Shown here: positions 37,701 through 50,005 of the stretch, one piece after another
Position numbering within the stretch: position 1 is the first letter of the stretch
How the letters are laid out: each line of letters opens with the position of its first letter
NCBI RefSeq assembly: GCF_009389715.1
Contig: NC_052399.1
Location: 27,413,146-27,477,145 of the forward strand
Source: Phoenix dactylifera
Lineage: Eukaryota; Streptophyta; Magnoliopsida; Arecales; Arecaceae
Length of the DNA: 64,000 nt
Direction of reading: 5' to 3'
Program-made: the position numbers and the translations under genes
The notes under the pieces: model-generated
Databases searched by the model: none
The model's input: the letters and a program-made list of their open reading frames with translations, nothing else
Told to the model about the DNA's origin: nothing

Positions 37701-39700
37701 ATCGACTTTTTGTCTCTCGACAATGTGCATCCAATTAAATATTTATTAATTTGCACTCTCCTATTGGACACCGGGAGTTCTATCATCAATTTCTAGTACC
37801 CATACCGGTCAGGCACCGATACATTATGGTATCGGTTCAGTACTGTACCAACAGTTGGTATGATTAGACATGCCAGTTTCGAATCGGCACACATTTTTTA
37901 AAAAAAATTTGATGTTTAATAATATTTTATGAAACTTTTGATTGATTTAAACATTAATTTGGTGTTTTTTGAGGTGTTTTGATGTTCTTTAATGTGTCAT
38001 TTCTTTTTTCATGCTTTTTGTTTATAAAATGACCATAATTTCAATGGTGAATGCAATAAAAGTACATAAATCATTATATTCATAAATAAAATCAATACAA
38101 TATAGAATATAAAGTCAATTTAAATATATACCGACATCTAAAATCTCGTGGAGTGGCAATATCTTTCATAGATGTTGGGATCATCTTCATATGTACGGAG
38201 CTCAACCCAATGCCTATCCACATGGCCCCCGCTTCTGTAAGCTTGTCGGGTTGCCCTAAGGTACGCAGGTCAGATAGTTTCTATCCATGCTGTGGGTGAC
38301 CATGTTGCTCTAGGAGGAATTATTTGTCCAATACTGCACTGTGGAGTGGCTCATCCAATATGTCGGCAGCAAATGACCTGTAAGGTGCTTAGCCCATGAG
38401 CATGTATGGAAAGCTACTTATTTTTCAATTTTATTCAAATTTGTGCCTGTCACTATTCATATGTTCATACACAAACTTGAATAAAATAGCATGAAATTTT
38501 CATGGATAGTAACATTCATACCCCTAAACATACTTCTAATTTTATAGTGATTTTTTGAATTTTATTTTCTTTTTAATTTTTAAATCCAAAAAATATTTTT
38601 AATTTAGAAAATTACAGATGAATGAAAATCTAAAATCTTGGTGTCATCATGTAAATCTTCTCTAGATCTACAACATATCATGAAATGACACCAAAATATA
38701 AAAATTTAACATGAATTTTTCTTATCTTTTCAAGTTACAGCCAATTTTTGATCTCAAAATAAAAAAAATGCAGAAATGAAGAGAGGGAGAGCCGCATTAC
38801 CTGATTTTAGCAAAAATCTGGGCTGAAATCTGTGAAAACAGCTAAGATTTGGCTGATTTTTCAGTTTTTCAAAGAAAAAAAAGGGGTTTGGAAGGTGCTA
38901 AGCACCCCCAATTATTGAGCGGACGGGCAGGCAGGCGGCGGGGGGCAATTTCCAAGCCCAATTCTCCTCCGATTTGGTACGGTATGGGCCAAAGCGCCCA
39001 GTTCAGGATGATTCGGCTGACCATAGTTGACACTTAACCAAAGGAACTTCTAATGTTGTTTTGAAGGGTCGAACTCATGATACATATATGACACATATAT
39101 ATCAAAGATGCAATGGATGAATCCGATAAAAATTTTAGTGTTTTACTCATGTGACTCATTGAATCATATCTGACATAGATTCTTGAAGCTGGACATGAAT
39201 GTCTAGATAACAATGCTTGCCACACATCCCAAGTGTCTAGGCAGCATTTCCTTCCAATCATTCAGCAAGATCATAAGGGGAATTAAATTCTTCTCTTGTA
39301 ATTTCTTGTTCATTTCTTTATTTATTGCCATTGGTTGGATAGGATCAGTTAGACAAGCAATTAGATTTTAGTAGAATAACAAGCCTTTCAATTATTTCTG
39401 AGACCTCAAAACATAGTGCACCATGTTGTAAACATAGGGGGTCATCAGTCATGTTGGCACCGCACATGCCTAAGTTGTTATTATCCCCTTCCAATCTTCC
39501 AGCATGATTGTTAAAGGATTTAAATATTTCTCTTGTAGTTACATATTCATTTCTGCTTTACATTGCTGTTGGTGGGACAAAATTGGTTAGTGCAACAGAT
39601 GGTAGTCAGACATTGGTGGATTAAGTAGCCTTTCAATTATTTTAAAACCTAAAAAGAAGGATAACAATGTCATGGATTATTAATGTTTGTTCTGAAAACT
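34736..39700. other. Gene-free stretch with GGTACCGG-type repeats and a tandem duplication
   Basis: No supported gene. GC-rich islands with CCGGTTTGGTTCGGTACCG (35868-36090) and ACCGGTCAGGCACCGATAC (37803-37870) look like members of one dispersed family, also seen near 40500 and 56620. About 39247-39485 and 39490-39660 are two diverged copies of one block (CTTCCAATC-TCCAGCA..., then TTTCTCTTGTA, CATTTCT, TTGGT, CCTTTCAATTATTT). Short frames at 36094-36587 have no recognised motif. Confidence 0.4.
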
Positions 39701-39731
39701 TATTCTTAATTTTCTCGGACATCAAATATTG

Positions 39732-39900
39732 CTGGCTGGAAGATGCCAGCTTATCAAGCTGGTAAAGCCCTTGGCAGTTGGACCAAGTGGCCTAGGATTG
39801 AATCTCGTTATTACTAGGGGGCTAGGGTATTTGGGGGAGGGCTACCCCACATTGTATAGCTTATTATTTATGGGCTCTTCTACCGTTAAAAAAGGGAAAG
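39732..39900 (+). mobile_element. SINE, tRNA-derived
   Basis: It has a tRNA-like start (AGCTTATCAAGCTGGTAAAGCCC) and a degenerate B box AGGATTGAATCTC. It ends in an A-rich run and is flanked by a perfect 7-base duplication AATATTG (39725-39731 and 39901-39907). Confidence 0.65.
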
Positions 39901-39949
39901 AATATTGATTTCTTGAATTGATGCTAATGCTTCCTCCAAAAAGCTTCAA

Positions 39950-40376
39950 AAATAGGGTCGGCGGAATCGTCCCAAATCGGGTGGTTCCGGCCGTTCTGAG
40001 CCGTCCCGACTGCTGACCAGCATGGTTCCGGCAACGGAAACGAAATCTATTGCCGAAGGGGGAGAAGGAGAAGGAAATAGAGAACAAGAGAGAGCGAGCA
40101 GGGGAGGGAGGGAGAGGGAGAGAAAGGAAGAGAGAGGGAGGTGGAGGCCGGCCAGTGAAGGGCTAGCGGAGGGTGGCGAGTCACGCGGAGGATGCGCTCT
40201 ACGGGGGGGAAATAGGGGGCTCCTTTTTTATTTTGCGATTTTTAAATAAATTCGACAAGCGATTTGCTGACTTCACTTAAAAATCACAAAATAAAAAAAG
40301 GGCCATACACCTATTTCAAACGAAATAGGGGACCTGCCTTGTTTTCTGGCCGTAGAGGTTTCCTCCACCTCCTGCC

Positions 40377-40421
<45 letters not shown>

Positions 40422-40530
40422 ACCTTCTCTATTGTGTTGGTACGAGCCCAACATGGCACGATGCGGGCTCGTACTGACTGATCCCGCTGGGCAACTGGTA
40501 CGGTGCCCGGTACCGGTTCCACCAACATTG
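39950..40530. repeat. GC-rich dispersed repeat with GA and CT tracts
   Basis: Starts with GGTTCCGGCCG-type text. It then holds a GA-rich block (40070-40145), a pure (CT)n run (40381-40419), and ends with GGTACGGTGCCCGGTACCGG (about 40497-40516). It belongs to the same GGTACCGG-type family as 35868-36090. Frames through it are simple-sequence artefacts. Confidence 0.5.
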
Positions 40531-43500
40531 TTCAAAATTTATTCTGTTTTAAGAATTTCTTGTGCTTTTAAATTTCGGATGCTGCCTTTTGCATTCATGT
40601 CCCAGCTCATGAAATGAATCCATAGGGAGAACCTTCTCAAAAAGTATTCTAAAACCTTGTTCTTTAAGTTGCAAAGACAAAATGGTATCTTTTGGATTGC
40701 CTACAATCATCAGCTAAGAATATGAAAATGTCTTGGAATTAAATCAGTTATTTATCCATGTTTTGAATTCTAAATATGATGAAATTGTTTTTCATTTACT
40801 GGAGATAGCATATCAGTGAAATGGAGAGTTAGTCATGATTTCTTTTGGTAATGTAGGTTTGTAGAAGTTTTAGTTAATTGGTGAATTATCTGCTGTAAAA
40901 TGCAAATTTAGGTCTCCAGCAACACAGGTGTCAAAACAGTCATCAACTTGGTTGACATCCTTTTGTTTTGGTAAGGCTTTTGATTGTTGCATCTATATTG
41001 AGCAATTTTTATTTTCTTATCAGCATAATTTTTGTCTATGAAAGTTGTCAGATGTCTTTTCCCTCTTTCTGTAGTTGTCATTTTATGCATCTCAAAGATA
41101 AGATTCAAAACTAATTTGGCATTTTGTGCAGAGTTTAAGTTACAGGATACAAATAAGTTTGCACTACTATACTGTTGTTACAGATTTGCAAATTGAAGAT
41201 AAAATTGTCTTAATTCCTAATTTTTCTCCTTTCAGTAAATTATAACATTGTAGCTGTAGCAGTAACCCTGAGCTATTACCCAAAAAAACAGTAATTATGT
41301 GCTAGTAGTTCATGTGCTCAACTTGTGCAATGGTGGCTTTATGGAGTATGGACATCGGTTTGTCAGTAATTTCTTTACAATAAGAAACCACTGTGAAATA
41401 AATAGCAATGTTGATGACACGTAGTGACAGATATTTCTATCTAGTACATGACTTTTTTAGTCCTTTAGTGAAAGAAGATGGGAAGATCCCATTAGTTGAT
41501 TTCATAGAGATGAGGAATGTGAAGGGAGGGCTATCATATGAGGTTGACATGGGAACAAAAGAAGAATCCACAATGAAGAAGAACTTGCATAATAAGGATC
41601 ATCCCAGAATAAGAGAACAATATGCGAGATAGCAGAAGACACATCAGCAGCAACTAATTGCTCTCTGGAATATATGTAAAAGCCAGAAACTGTTTTGATG
41701 TGTTCATAGTGCTCTACTATTGAGTTCCCACTATTTCCATGAACATGTACAGGACAATGGCAATAGTTTCTATCAGTTGTGATGGTGTTCATGATCATGT
41801 AATCTTAATGCAACTTTGGGCATTATGTGGGAGATTCAAATGAAGAGAACTTAGAACTGGCATTTGTGGCTAAGTGGCGTAAGAAAGCTAAAATTTTATT
41901 TTAACCAAACTAGATGATACTTTTAGGAGAATTGCCAAGTACTGGCCAGTAAATCTATGTTGTGCCAGAGATTCACTATTAAAGCACCCAACTGGCTTGG
42001 GTTGGTAATAAATTTTCTTTATTGTTTTGCAGTTGCAATCAACAAAAGAGAGGATTGTGTTTCACTGGGAACTATTAGCTTATAAATTGTGCCTCAGTGA
42101 TGAACTCTAGTCATGAACCTTCCATTGTGCCTTCTTGATTAGAGTTTTCTTCCATAGCCAACCAAATTTTGAAGGCAAAAATATTGGATGATGGTGATGA
42201 TGATTGGAAATCAGTTGATGGTATATTTCATTATTTGACCCAAACTGATTAATTTCATTCACTGTCTGGGCCTTTAGAAAGTTGGAGGCCGAAACTTACT
42301 AATCTTGGAGTAGGGAAGATGTTGAAGAAAGTCCTGGGAAGGTTTTGGAAGGAATTTGACCATGGATAGAAGCCACTAGTGAGCAAGTCCATATCATCTG
42401 CTGTTTCTTCAATGTTAGTGCATAGAGATGCAGAAACTTCTGCCCAAGGGCTTGCCTGCTACTCAAAAGTTTGAGGACATGAATTTTCTCTGCTAACTGG
42501 TAAAATAATACATCTCAGATGATATTGGGAATTTTTTGGTGAAGGAACATATTAAGAAAATTATTTAGTATTGCATGAATTCACCATATAAATTTTATAT
42601 GGAATGGATTCAGTTATTTTGAGTTTTGTTGAATGCTGGATAAACTAAATGTCAGAAATTTCCTACTGTTCATGTGATAATGGTGCAGACAGACTTCTAG
42701 TCGCATGAGGCATTGATTCCACTATGTTTTCAACTCATTACCACTTAATTTTGCAGACAAATGATCATTGCTTGACAACTTATGAAAGTTTTGAAGCAAT
42801 AATTTGGACTGGGATATTCTTATTTTGTATGTTTAAGACATTTCTTCTGTGCTCTATAATTTTTATAACTGTTATTACGTCATGTTAACACAGTTTTTGG
42901 GTGTGATGCTTGCATCTGGTAGAACTAGATAAATTGTATACAGGTGAAGCTGCTTGTTTGGACCTCATTGCTTGATCTTGTGTTATATGCTGGTAAGCAC
43001 ATGCAGAGCTTTTAATACTGTTTATAAATATAAATGCTAATTACTGGATATCTTTCCTGGTAAATTTGTAGTGTGCTCTGAATAGTTTGGTCATTTAGGT
43101 CGGAAGAAAGGGCTAAGTCCAAACTCTAGCGCCCACTAGTGTCATTAGCCTTTTATTGCATTCTGTGTGGCTCTCCCAGGAGCTGCCTAGTGGTTAATTG
43201 ATCTTTGTTGAATTTCTTGCATCTTAGACATCTTTGATGTGCAAAGGATATTCTTATTTCTGCAGCATGCTGTTCTTTTCTTTATTATTTCCATCTCTAC
43301 TGTGCTGTCTTTTCCAATCTTTGATCTGCTGGTTCTGTTATACTCATAATTTTGAGTAGAGGTTTTTGAAAGGAACCAACTTATATTTTGTGGAAAGACA
43401 TGCGACAGGTTCTAGGGTTGTAGTCGAGGATTTGATTAGGGGACTTTGCACCCAAACCCACTATGAATTTATATACTGAGGTTGCAAAATGCACATCTAA

Positions 43501-43933
43501 ACCATTCTGGTGTGGTTATTAACTTGGAGCTATTAGTTCAATAAGCTGTGGGGTTAGGATCCCATCTTTAAAAGATTTCTTCACTGCAGGTGTACAAAAT
43601 TCTTGTAGTTTTTCTTCCACTGTGTTCTGAAACCAAGATGATCATTCAGTTTTCATCTTTTCCCTGCATCAATCGTCAAAAGGAAAGCATCTAAAGTGTT
43701 TGATATTGATATCACTTGATATTTCTCAAAGAAAAACAAACTATGATCTACAGGTATCCTTGTCCCTTACCCAGACTGTGATCTCACCACGTAGAGCTAT
43801 GATGGAGCTGATTCATCTTCCTTGCAGCGGATCCCTTAACCAATCGGGACTATCAAGATCAAAGACAATTTTTCTACTTTTGATTTTTCTATCCTAAAAT
43901 TGGTTTTTTGTCTTCGCACTTAGGTCATCATTA
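40531..43933. other. Intergenic DNA, no supported gene
   Basis: AT-rich, with stop codons throughout. A 74-codon frame at 41408-41632 has an even composition but no motif or neighbouring exon I could link to it. Confidence 0.4.
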
Positions 43934-43941
43934 GCTAATTA

Positions 43942-44087
43942 TCTAGGTTTCAACAAGTGCAGTAGGTAAAGTCATCGAAGGTTGGTACCAATGACCTGGG
44001 TTCAAGTCCCACCCTCATCCAATTTCATCTGAGTTTCTTCCATCCTAGTTTAACTAATAATAATAAGTAAAAAATAAAAATTATGTG
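43942..44087 (+). mobile_element. SINE, tRNA-derived
   Basis: Contains an A-box-like GCAGTAGGTAAAG and a B box GGTTCAAGTCCC about 50 bases apart. A pyrimidine stretch (TTTCTTCCATCCTAG) and an A-rich tail follow. A perfect 8-base target duplication GCTAATTA flanks it (43934-43941 and 44088-44095). Confidence 0.78.
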
Positions 44088-44509
44088 GCTAATTACTCTA
44101 CTACAAGTCGCCAGAGTCTTTTTTTGGGGAGTTCAAAGAGGTTGCTTTGCAAGGGATTCTCTTATTCATGGACCAGCTTTCATCATATTTCATTGCATCA
44201 ACTTCCAACACTTTGCGGAACCCAAGTTTGTTTACGTCCAGAAATGAGATTTATCTCCTCTTTTTATCACATCTTAGCAAAGTTATCATATGCCTTTCTA
44301 TCAAAGAATTGGAAACTAATTTTGGAGCTTGGAGTCCCTAATACAATGTAGTTGTACGAGAGACGTATGTTCCTTTAAGCACCAGGCCGCTATTTGAGCC
44401 TGCTTGTGAGGCTGTGGCCCCTATTTGGTTGCAGTGCCTCTAAATTTTCAAACCTCGAGAACAATAATTTGAACCAACCCTGTATTGTTTGGTGTAGCTT
44501 TTGGGATAA

Positions 44510-46012
44510 ATAAAAAACTTATTATCATATTTTGGTGATGAATTTTATGCTGTGTAGGATTGGTCTAAGGGTTATTGTAGGTTTTGTTAGATCCTAATTA
44601 CGGGATTGCAGTAGATCCTTTGTAGCTTCTAAGATCTCCTAGAGTCTTAAAATAAATTAGTAAAAGTAAAATGGAGTTTTTAAGAATTTTTAGAAATTTA
44701 CCTGGAATATTGGTATAGCACTATTTGATATAGCTATGATTTTGGACTATAAGATTTTGGAAGGATTTCTGTGGAGTAGTTAATCTATTTAACTGTTGAT
44801 ATATAAGGTAAATAACTTTCTACATTTTAAAGTATTTTCTATTAATTTTCTTAGAGAAAAATATCTTATGCCAAAGAAGTGCAAATAATTAAAATTATAA
44901 ATTTATTCGCATTTTTCAACTATATGAATTCTATTCTTGAATTTATTTTTGTATATTAAGTATTTGCAAATATCTCAATTCATGATTAGTGCATATTATT
45001 TTTTAAATTATCTGCATCGTTTCTATATATTCTTTTGCAGATCCTTTTTGTCTTTATATAAATTGATTCAAGTAGGTAAAATTCTATTTGTTGAAAATCC
45101 TTTTGCATATAAGGTGACATGTTTGGAGTGTCATTGTAAATTATGCATATTTTGGAAATATGAATTTGTGGAAGAATTATGTTTCAAAAATGCTTGGAAA
45201 TATACTAAGAAATGTAAAAAATTGAAAATTAGTGTCCGAAAAAATGATAAATAGTTTGAATTGAATATATGCGTTTCTCATATATTTTGAACCCTACCGG
45301 TAGGGGTTATATAGTAGCATTTATGATCGTTCCGGAAACCTATATTATTTTAGCATATTATGTAGGATAAAAATGCAGTATTATGGCCATGTTGTAGGAT
45401 ATGCACAAGGCCCTAGTCTTATAAGCTGTAGAGTTGGGATGAATTCAGATTTGACATCTGTGATCTAATATATGAATGTAACTACAGTTTTGACTATGAA
45501 ATTTGGATTGCAGACTTTATTATGATAAAATTGTATTATTTGACTATATGGATTTGTTGAGTTAAATTTTCTTGGTACTTGTAATTTGAGTAGATAGTTA
45601 CTGGGCCATTAAGCTTATTATCCTTGCTTTCCTCTTTTCAGATTCGGGGACTTAAAAGATTAGTAGGATGTTATCTTTTGGGAGTGCAAATAGAGGCAAG
45701 GCTACAGCTCTGGTATGGATTAGGTTTAGCTTTGTTAGCTTGTTTATTATATTTACTTCAGACTATGTATAAATATATTAAGTAGTTGAAGTTTAGAGTT
45801 GTAAATTTGGTGAATTACTTTGTTTACGGTTTTTGGTAATTTGTATAAATGTATCAAATATTTTATTTTGAGAGTTTAGTTGCTTTAACATTTATCTGTA
45901 TTAGTTGCTTTAATAAGTTGAAAGCCTTGTATACTTGTAGAGCCAATCCCTGTAAGTATGCGGTGGTTGTCATGTCCTCGAATCCTGGTTTTGGATTCGA
46001 CGCGTGACACTA
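44510..46012 (+). mobile_element. Gypsy-type LTR fragment or solo LTR
   Basis: The right part has TTACTGGGC and AAGCTTATTATCC, then TTTTCAGATTCGGGG, and ends in GTCATGTCCTCGAATCC...GGATTCGACGCGTGACA. This resembles the common ending of plant gypsy LTRs. The left edge is uncertain and no target duplication was found. No coding interior remains on either side. Confidence 0.5.
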
Positions 46013-47140
46013 CTATACAATGGATTGGGGGTGTGACACTAATGATAGGAGATTTTGTCCTTTTTTTCTTGATAAACAAGACACTGATTACATGTAACTA
46101 TTTATGTTGTTATTTATAACTATTGATGTGATATGCCAGAGTACAGATTGACCTTTCCTAAAGACTGAACTGACTTGCACAAATTTAATAGGAAAACAGT
46201 AAACAAGAGCAAACTAATGTTGTTGTTTGTTCACTATTGATAAATTTGGTGGTGGTTGTTGAGTCTGAATCGTGGAGGACTTATTGCGGTTGTTGTTAAA
46301 CCGAAAGAAGACAAACATCATCATCATACTGATGTCAACTTTTAAAATGAAGTAGCATCTTATGGCCATCTTGAAGACAGATAATTCCCAGTCAATTTAC
46401 TAGACCACTTTATAAATTTAAGCATCAAGCTATCATCTAATCTATCCCCTTAAACGAACAAAAGAGTAGATGAATGATTGAATGGATGAACAAATGGATA
46501 AGCTGTCCTCTATTGGGGTTTGTTTTTGATAGTTTCAGCCTTTCACAATCCCCATTCAAATCTACTCTTTGTAAAGTGAATTGCTTTTTAGGGTATCTTT
46601 AAGTGCACATAGCAAGCTGCTGAGGCCCACCAGCGCTGGCTTGGCAACCAAGTTTCTAACCACATTTGTATGTCATCAGATTTCCATGTCACACAAATTC
46701 GTTCTCACCATGCTCCAGAAGAATTTCTCGTATGCATGAAACAAGCATCCCTTAGCATTCTTCCTCCTTAAGTGAACTACTAATTATATCCGATTCACTA
46801 TCATCATACAAATACAAATGGTTTGGAAGAGCTTTTTTCGAGTTCGGTTTGCATGTAGGTTTAGTATTCCTGTTCCAGCAGCAACACTTTGATGCCAAGA
46901 CCCTGTCCAAATGCTCTTTGTTATAGTTTTCTTTATCTGTGTCTACAAATCGATCCTAAGATGGTCCCCCAAATCCTAAGTTTTTATACTCACCTTAGCC
47001 AAGTTAAGCAAAATAGATAGATGTAGTGAAATCTTAGATTATGAGCTAAAAATCCAACTTGGCTCGAAGTCAATGAGAGACTCCATCAGTAGCAGTTGAT
47101 CTATTCAAAATCAACCTTTGGTTCCTACAGCGTGCGGTGG
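46013..47140. other. Intergenic DNA before the PKRG gene cluster
   Basis: No gene recognised. Composition switches sharply from AT-rich to GC-rich near 47130, where the promoter of the first small gene begins. Confidence 0.4.
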
Positions 47141-47144
47141 GTAA

Positions 47145-47164
47145 TTCGCGCCAAAACGCGGGAA
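47145..47164. promoter_or_regulatory. Pair of E2F-type sites, head to head
   Basis: TTCGCGCC (47145-47152) and CGCGGGAA (47157-47164; minus strand TTCCCGCG) both fit the E2F/DP consensus TTSSCGSS. They face each other across AAAA. The pair lies about 115-130 bases upstream of the TATA box of the first small gene. Confidence 0.55.
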
Positions 47165-47184
47165 GGGCTGCCATTTCCCCCAAA

Positions 47185-47199
47185 CCGTGTTCCGTTTTG
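47185..47199 (-). promoter_or_regulatory. Shared promoter motif CAAAACGGAACACGG
   Basis: The minus strand reads CAAAACGGAACACGG. The same 15-mer with one change (CAAAACGGAACCCGG) occurs twice before the fourth small gene (54371-54385 and 54450-54464). It holds the AACGG core bound by MYB3R factors, but the flanks do not fit the full MSA consensus. Confidence 0.45.
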
Positions 47200-47275
47200 A
47201 AGCACCCCGCGTACCCCACAAGAAACCTTTCGGTCGAAGAAGGCGTCTTCTCCGGTTCTCGTCCCTGCCATCACC

Positions 47276-47284
47276 TATTTAAAG
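47276..47284 (+). promoter_or_regulatory. TATA box of PKRG gene 1
   Basis: TATTTAAAG, about 127 bases upstream of the ATG at 47403. The third gene has the close relative TATTTAAG at 51357-51364. Confidence 0.6.
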
Positions 47285-47402
47285 CTGGCCCTGGCTCGGC
47301 ACGAGACCACCAACCACCTCCAGTCGTCGCTCCCTTCGAACCTAGCGCCACCGCCGCTGCCGTCGCCGCCGCCGCCGTAGTCCATACGAAGATAATAAAG
47401 CT

Positions 47403-47576
47403 ATGCCGGTGAACCTCAGCTGCCGCAGTCCGGAGCTCCGGCGGGGGACGCACCCCCGGTACGTCCCGAAGCGGGGGAAGATATTGAAGGGAATTCTTAC
47501 ACGTCTCGTGTCCTTACTGTTCGGCCACCGCACCGGCGGTAGGGTTCGGCCCCAAGCTGACAACCGCCGGAGATAA
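47403..47576 (+). CDS. Small PKRG-motif protein 1 (57 aa)
   Basis: A single-exon gene for 57 residues. The core at residues 15-32 is GTHPRYVPKRGKILKGIL, followed by a short hydrophobic/basic stretch (TRLVSLLFG) and a basic tail rich in Arg ending RRR. There is no signal peptide and no cysteine cluster. The core matches the fourth gene of the cluster at the same residue numbers: His17, Pro18, Arg19, Tyr20 and PKRG at 22-25. A TATA box, two E2F-type sites and the CAAAACGGAAC motif lie upstream. This supports a real, possibly S-phase-expressed gene. I do not recognise a named family. A basic amphipathic helix after PKRG could bind membrane or a protein partner. Function unknown. Confidence 0.72.
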   Translation: MPVNLSCRSPELRRGTHPRYVPKRGKILKGILTRLVSLLFGHRTGGRVRPQADNRRR

Positions 47577-49600
47577 GCTCCGGGGCCGGCGGTGCTGCTC
47601 CTCCTACCGCCCGCGTAGATATTTCTATGCGGATGCTCGGGTTCAAGCTACGATGGAGCCAACCGGATACGTCCACGTTGACGGAGTTGATGGAGTACCC
47701 GTATAGAAATTATTCTGCGTGTCTTCAGAGAGCAGTTTTGTAAGATAGCATTGGAATTATCGTGCGGGCGTTTGTAGGGTAGAATAATTCGCGTTGTTTC
47801 AGTTGTATAACATGCTAGGTGGCGGTGCGCCGTAAGCTGTAATAGTATCAAAAAAAAAAAATTGTGTTTACATAATGTTCATAAATTATTCATAACCAAG
47901 AGCAATATGCCATTATATGCACATGAAAAGTTTATCAATTTCATAATAATTTATTTGATATCTTCCTAATCAACGAATCTTAAGTTACTAAACTGAGTGA
48001 TCAATCCAATTAACAAAATTAGATTAACTCATCGGTGCTATCAAACCACATAGTTTAAATAAAGGATTAAAAAGAAAAAATAGATATGCTGATCTGAGTA
48101 AATTTTAAATCAGTTATCAGCTAGAAAAAGATCAGCTTCTTAGAACCGAAGTTATACCAGCATGATATTAAGATATAGCTGACAGTGTACATAAAATATA
48201 TATAAAACCAAAAAGGAGAAGAAGTGATGATAAGAGAGGGCCAGAAAAGTGCGAAAGGGTTGCCATGCTTGCATCACTTGAGGGACCAGGATTTTGGAGC
48301 AAGAAGGTTGACTGCATTTCATGGAAGGTTGGAATATAGTTTAAAAGCATCAAATCCTTTGAGAGACATGGCTTCAGGAATACTCTGAGGAGGTCTAGGT
48401 CTTGTAGAAAAAGAAGCTGCTTTTTGGCCCTTCGATTGAGCTTTCCGGCATTTATACAAGGAATAAATAAAAATTCTTGGCACCAAAAGTGTCAAGGACT
48501 TGCATCGCCGGAAATTGCACTACCCTCATGAGCCATACCAATTCCTTTTTAACACATGATGCACTACGTATGAAAGGCTTTCTCTTAATGCTAGATTTGA
48601 GCTTCGTAGCATTACTCAAAAGGATTGAAAGTGCCAAGGTATCTAGCTAGTAAAATGAGATGGAATCTAGTCTTGGATTTTGATAGATAGGGATTTTTAG
48701 GAGAGGTTTGCCGGCTAGGGATTGGTATGAATCCCTTCTATCAAGAAAAAATTACTAGTGAAAAAGTAATGCTATGAATCCAAATCATGATTATATCCAA
48801 AAAGAAGAAGAAAAGACCTCTATTATATATGGCAAAAAGGGATTGGTATAAGTCCCAACATGAGTGCCAAATACAAAAGGGTTTGCAATATAATATATCA
48901 GCCATCTAAAGGTACTTGGCGGCGAACCTTCATTTTGGTACTAGAGCTGGTTTTCGAAGCATTTCTATGACACCTTTTCATCCAACGAAAGTTCAATTTG
49001 GGAGAAAGTTTTTTTCTTAAAACATTCAATATTGGGAATCTCAATTAAATTAGTATAAATTAGCATCATCTTTTATACATCAGTGCAATTAATTACACAC
49101 AGCACCATCCGATTTAGGTGGTGCAACAATACAAGATAGTTCAATGCCTTCTGTCTAAATACAATTCATCGCAACTAAACCTACAAAAACTGAAGGTGCC
49201 ATGAGATTTAGATTAAAATCCTGCCTTAATCAACTTCAAGTGGACTACCTTTTATTATGACCCTTTGCCTATGAATCACTTTTATTTATTTTTTTCAAAA
49301 GTAAAATCAAAATCAATTATGACCTACTAATTTAAGAGGGCTCTTGCAATTAGACCTAGAAAGTTAGGATCCTCATCAATCCTGCTTAAATTGAAGAAAT
49401 CCAGTACATAGATCACAGCCATCAATGCACAATCTACGATTCTATATGCTTTCTAGAAAAAACCAGAGTAGCCCCCACAGCTGCCGCCCAATAGAAACTG
49501 GAATCCCAGAGAGGCTGGGTTTCCTGCAATTAGCCCTCGTTGCTTGACTTGGGTCGTTGCGGAAACGATCCTCTCGTATAATAATCTCGCTGGCGATGCA
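47577..49600. other. Spacer between PKRG genes 1 and 2
   Basis: The first ~280 bases probably hold the 3' UTR of gene 1. The rest is AT-rich with no recognised gene. An open frame at 49453-49701 (minus) overlaps the probable promoter of gene 2 and shows no motif. Confidence 0.4.
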
Positions 49601-49610
49601 CGCAAGCGGG

Positions 49611-49617
49611 TATAAAT
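49611..49617 (+). promoter_or_regulatory. Candidate TATA box of PKRG gene 2
   Basis: TATAAAT, bracketed by GCGGG on the left and CCCGC on the right. A second candidate (CATTTAAACC, 49771-49780) lies nearer the ATG. Which one is used decides whether the ATG at 49790 or 49847 starts the protein. Confidence 0.4.
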
Positions 49618-49846
49618 GATCCCGCCGACTTCTTGAACACCGCCCAAATCCGAAACCACATCAATCTTTTCTTTTTTATTAAATACATGGGTGGCGGACA
49701 AATTGAAGCTTTTCTTTAAAATACAGTATCAGACCCACTTCCACTGACCCAAGTGATCGTGCCAAGGGCCCATTTAAACCAAGCCTTCTATGCCTCCTGT
49801 TTCTCAGGAGTCTCAGCTAGGGTCTCTCAAACTAGCTGCTAACTCC

Positions 49847-50005
49847 ATGGCTGGAGCTCCGGCTGCCGGATTCGAGACAGTGAGGCCCCCATCGAAACCT
49901 TATTCATACCGCATTCCGAAGAGAGGGGGAGTCCTGATTCGCATTCTGAAGGACTTCTTCTCTTGCTGCACCCGGAAGGGTTCGACATCCGGCGAGGAAG
50001 GATGA
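49847..50005 (+). CDS. Small PKRG-motif protein 2 (52 aa; 71 aa if started at 49790)
   Basis: Single-exon small gene on the same strand as its three relatives. The core is YSYRIPKRGGVLIRILKDFF (residues 19-38), then SCC (39-41) and a short polar tail with KGSTSGEEG. The ATG at 49847 (TCCATGGCT) has the better context and puts the core at a position like that in the sister proteins. An in-frame ATG at 49790 would add 19 residues that have no counterpart in them. The neighbouring Cys40-Cys41 beside a basic/hydrophobic helix looks like a possible S-acylation site. There is no signal peptide. Family not recognised; function unknown. Confidence 0.7.
   Translation: MAGAPAAGFETVRPPSKPYSYRIPKRGGVLIRILKDFFSCCTRKGSTSGEEG

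Noticed and set aside
40022..40617. Frames of 70-117 codons on both strands
   Set aside because: They run through GA and CT simple repeats (RERERER / SLSLSLS) and are not genes.
47137..47412. 91-codon frame overlapping the start of PKRG gene 1
   Set aside because: Its ATG is upstream of the TATA box, so the transcript would not include it, and it has no motif.
49453..49701. 82-codon minus-strand frame with balanced composition
   Set aside because: Considered as a gene, but no domain was recognised and it overlaps the probable promoter of PKRG gene 2.
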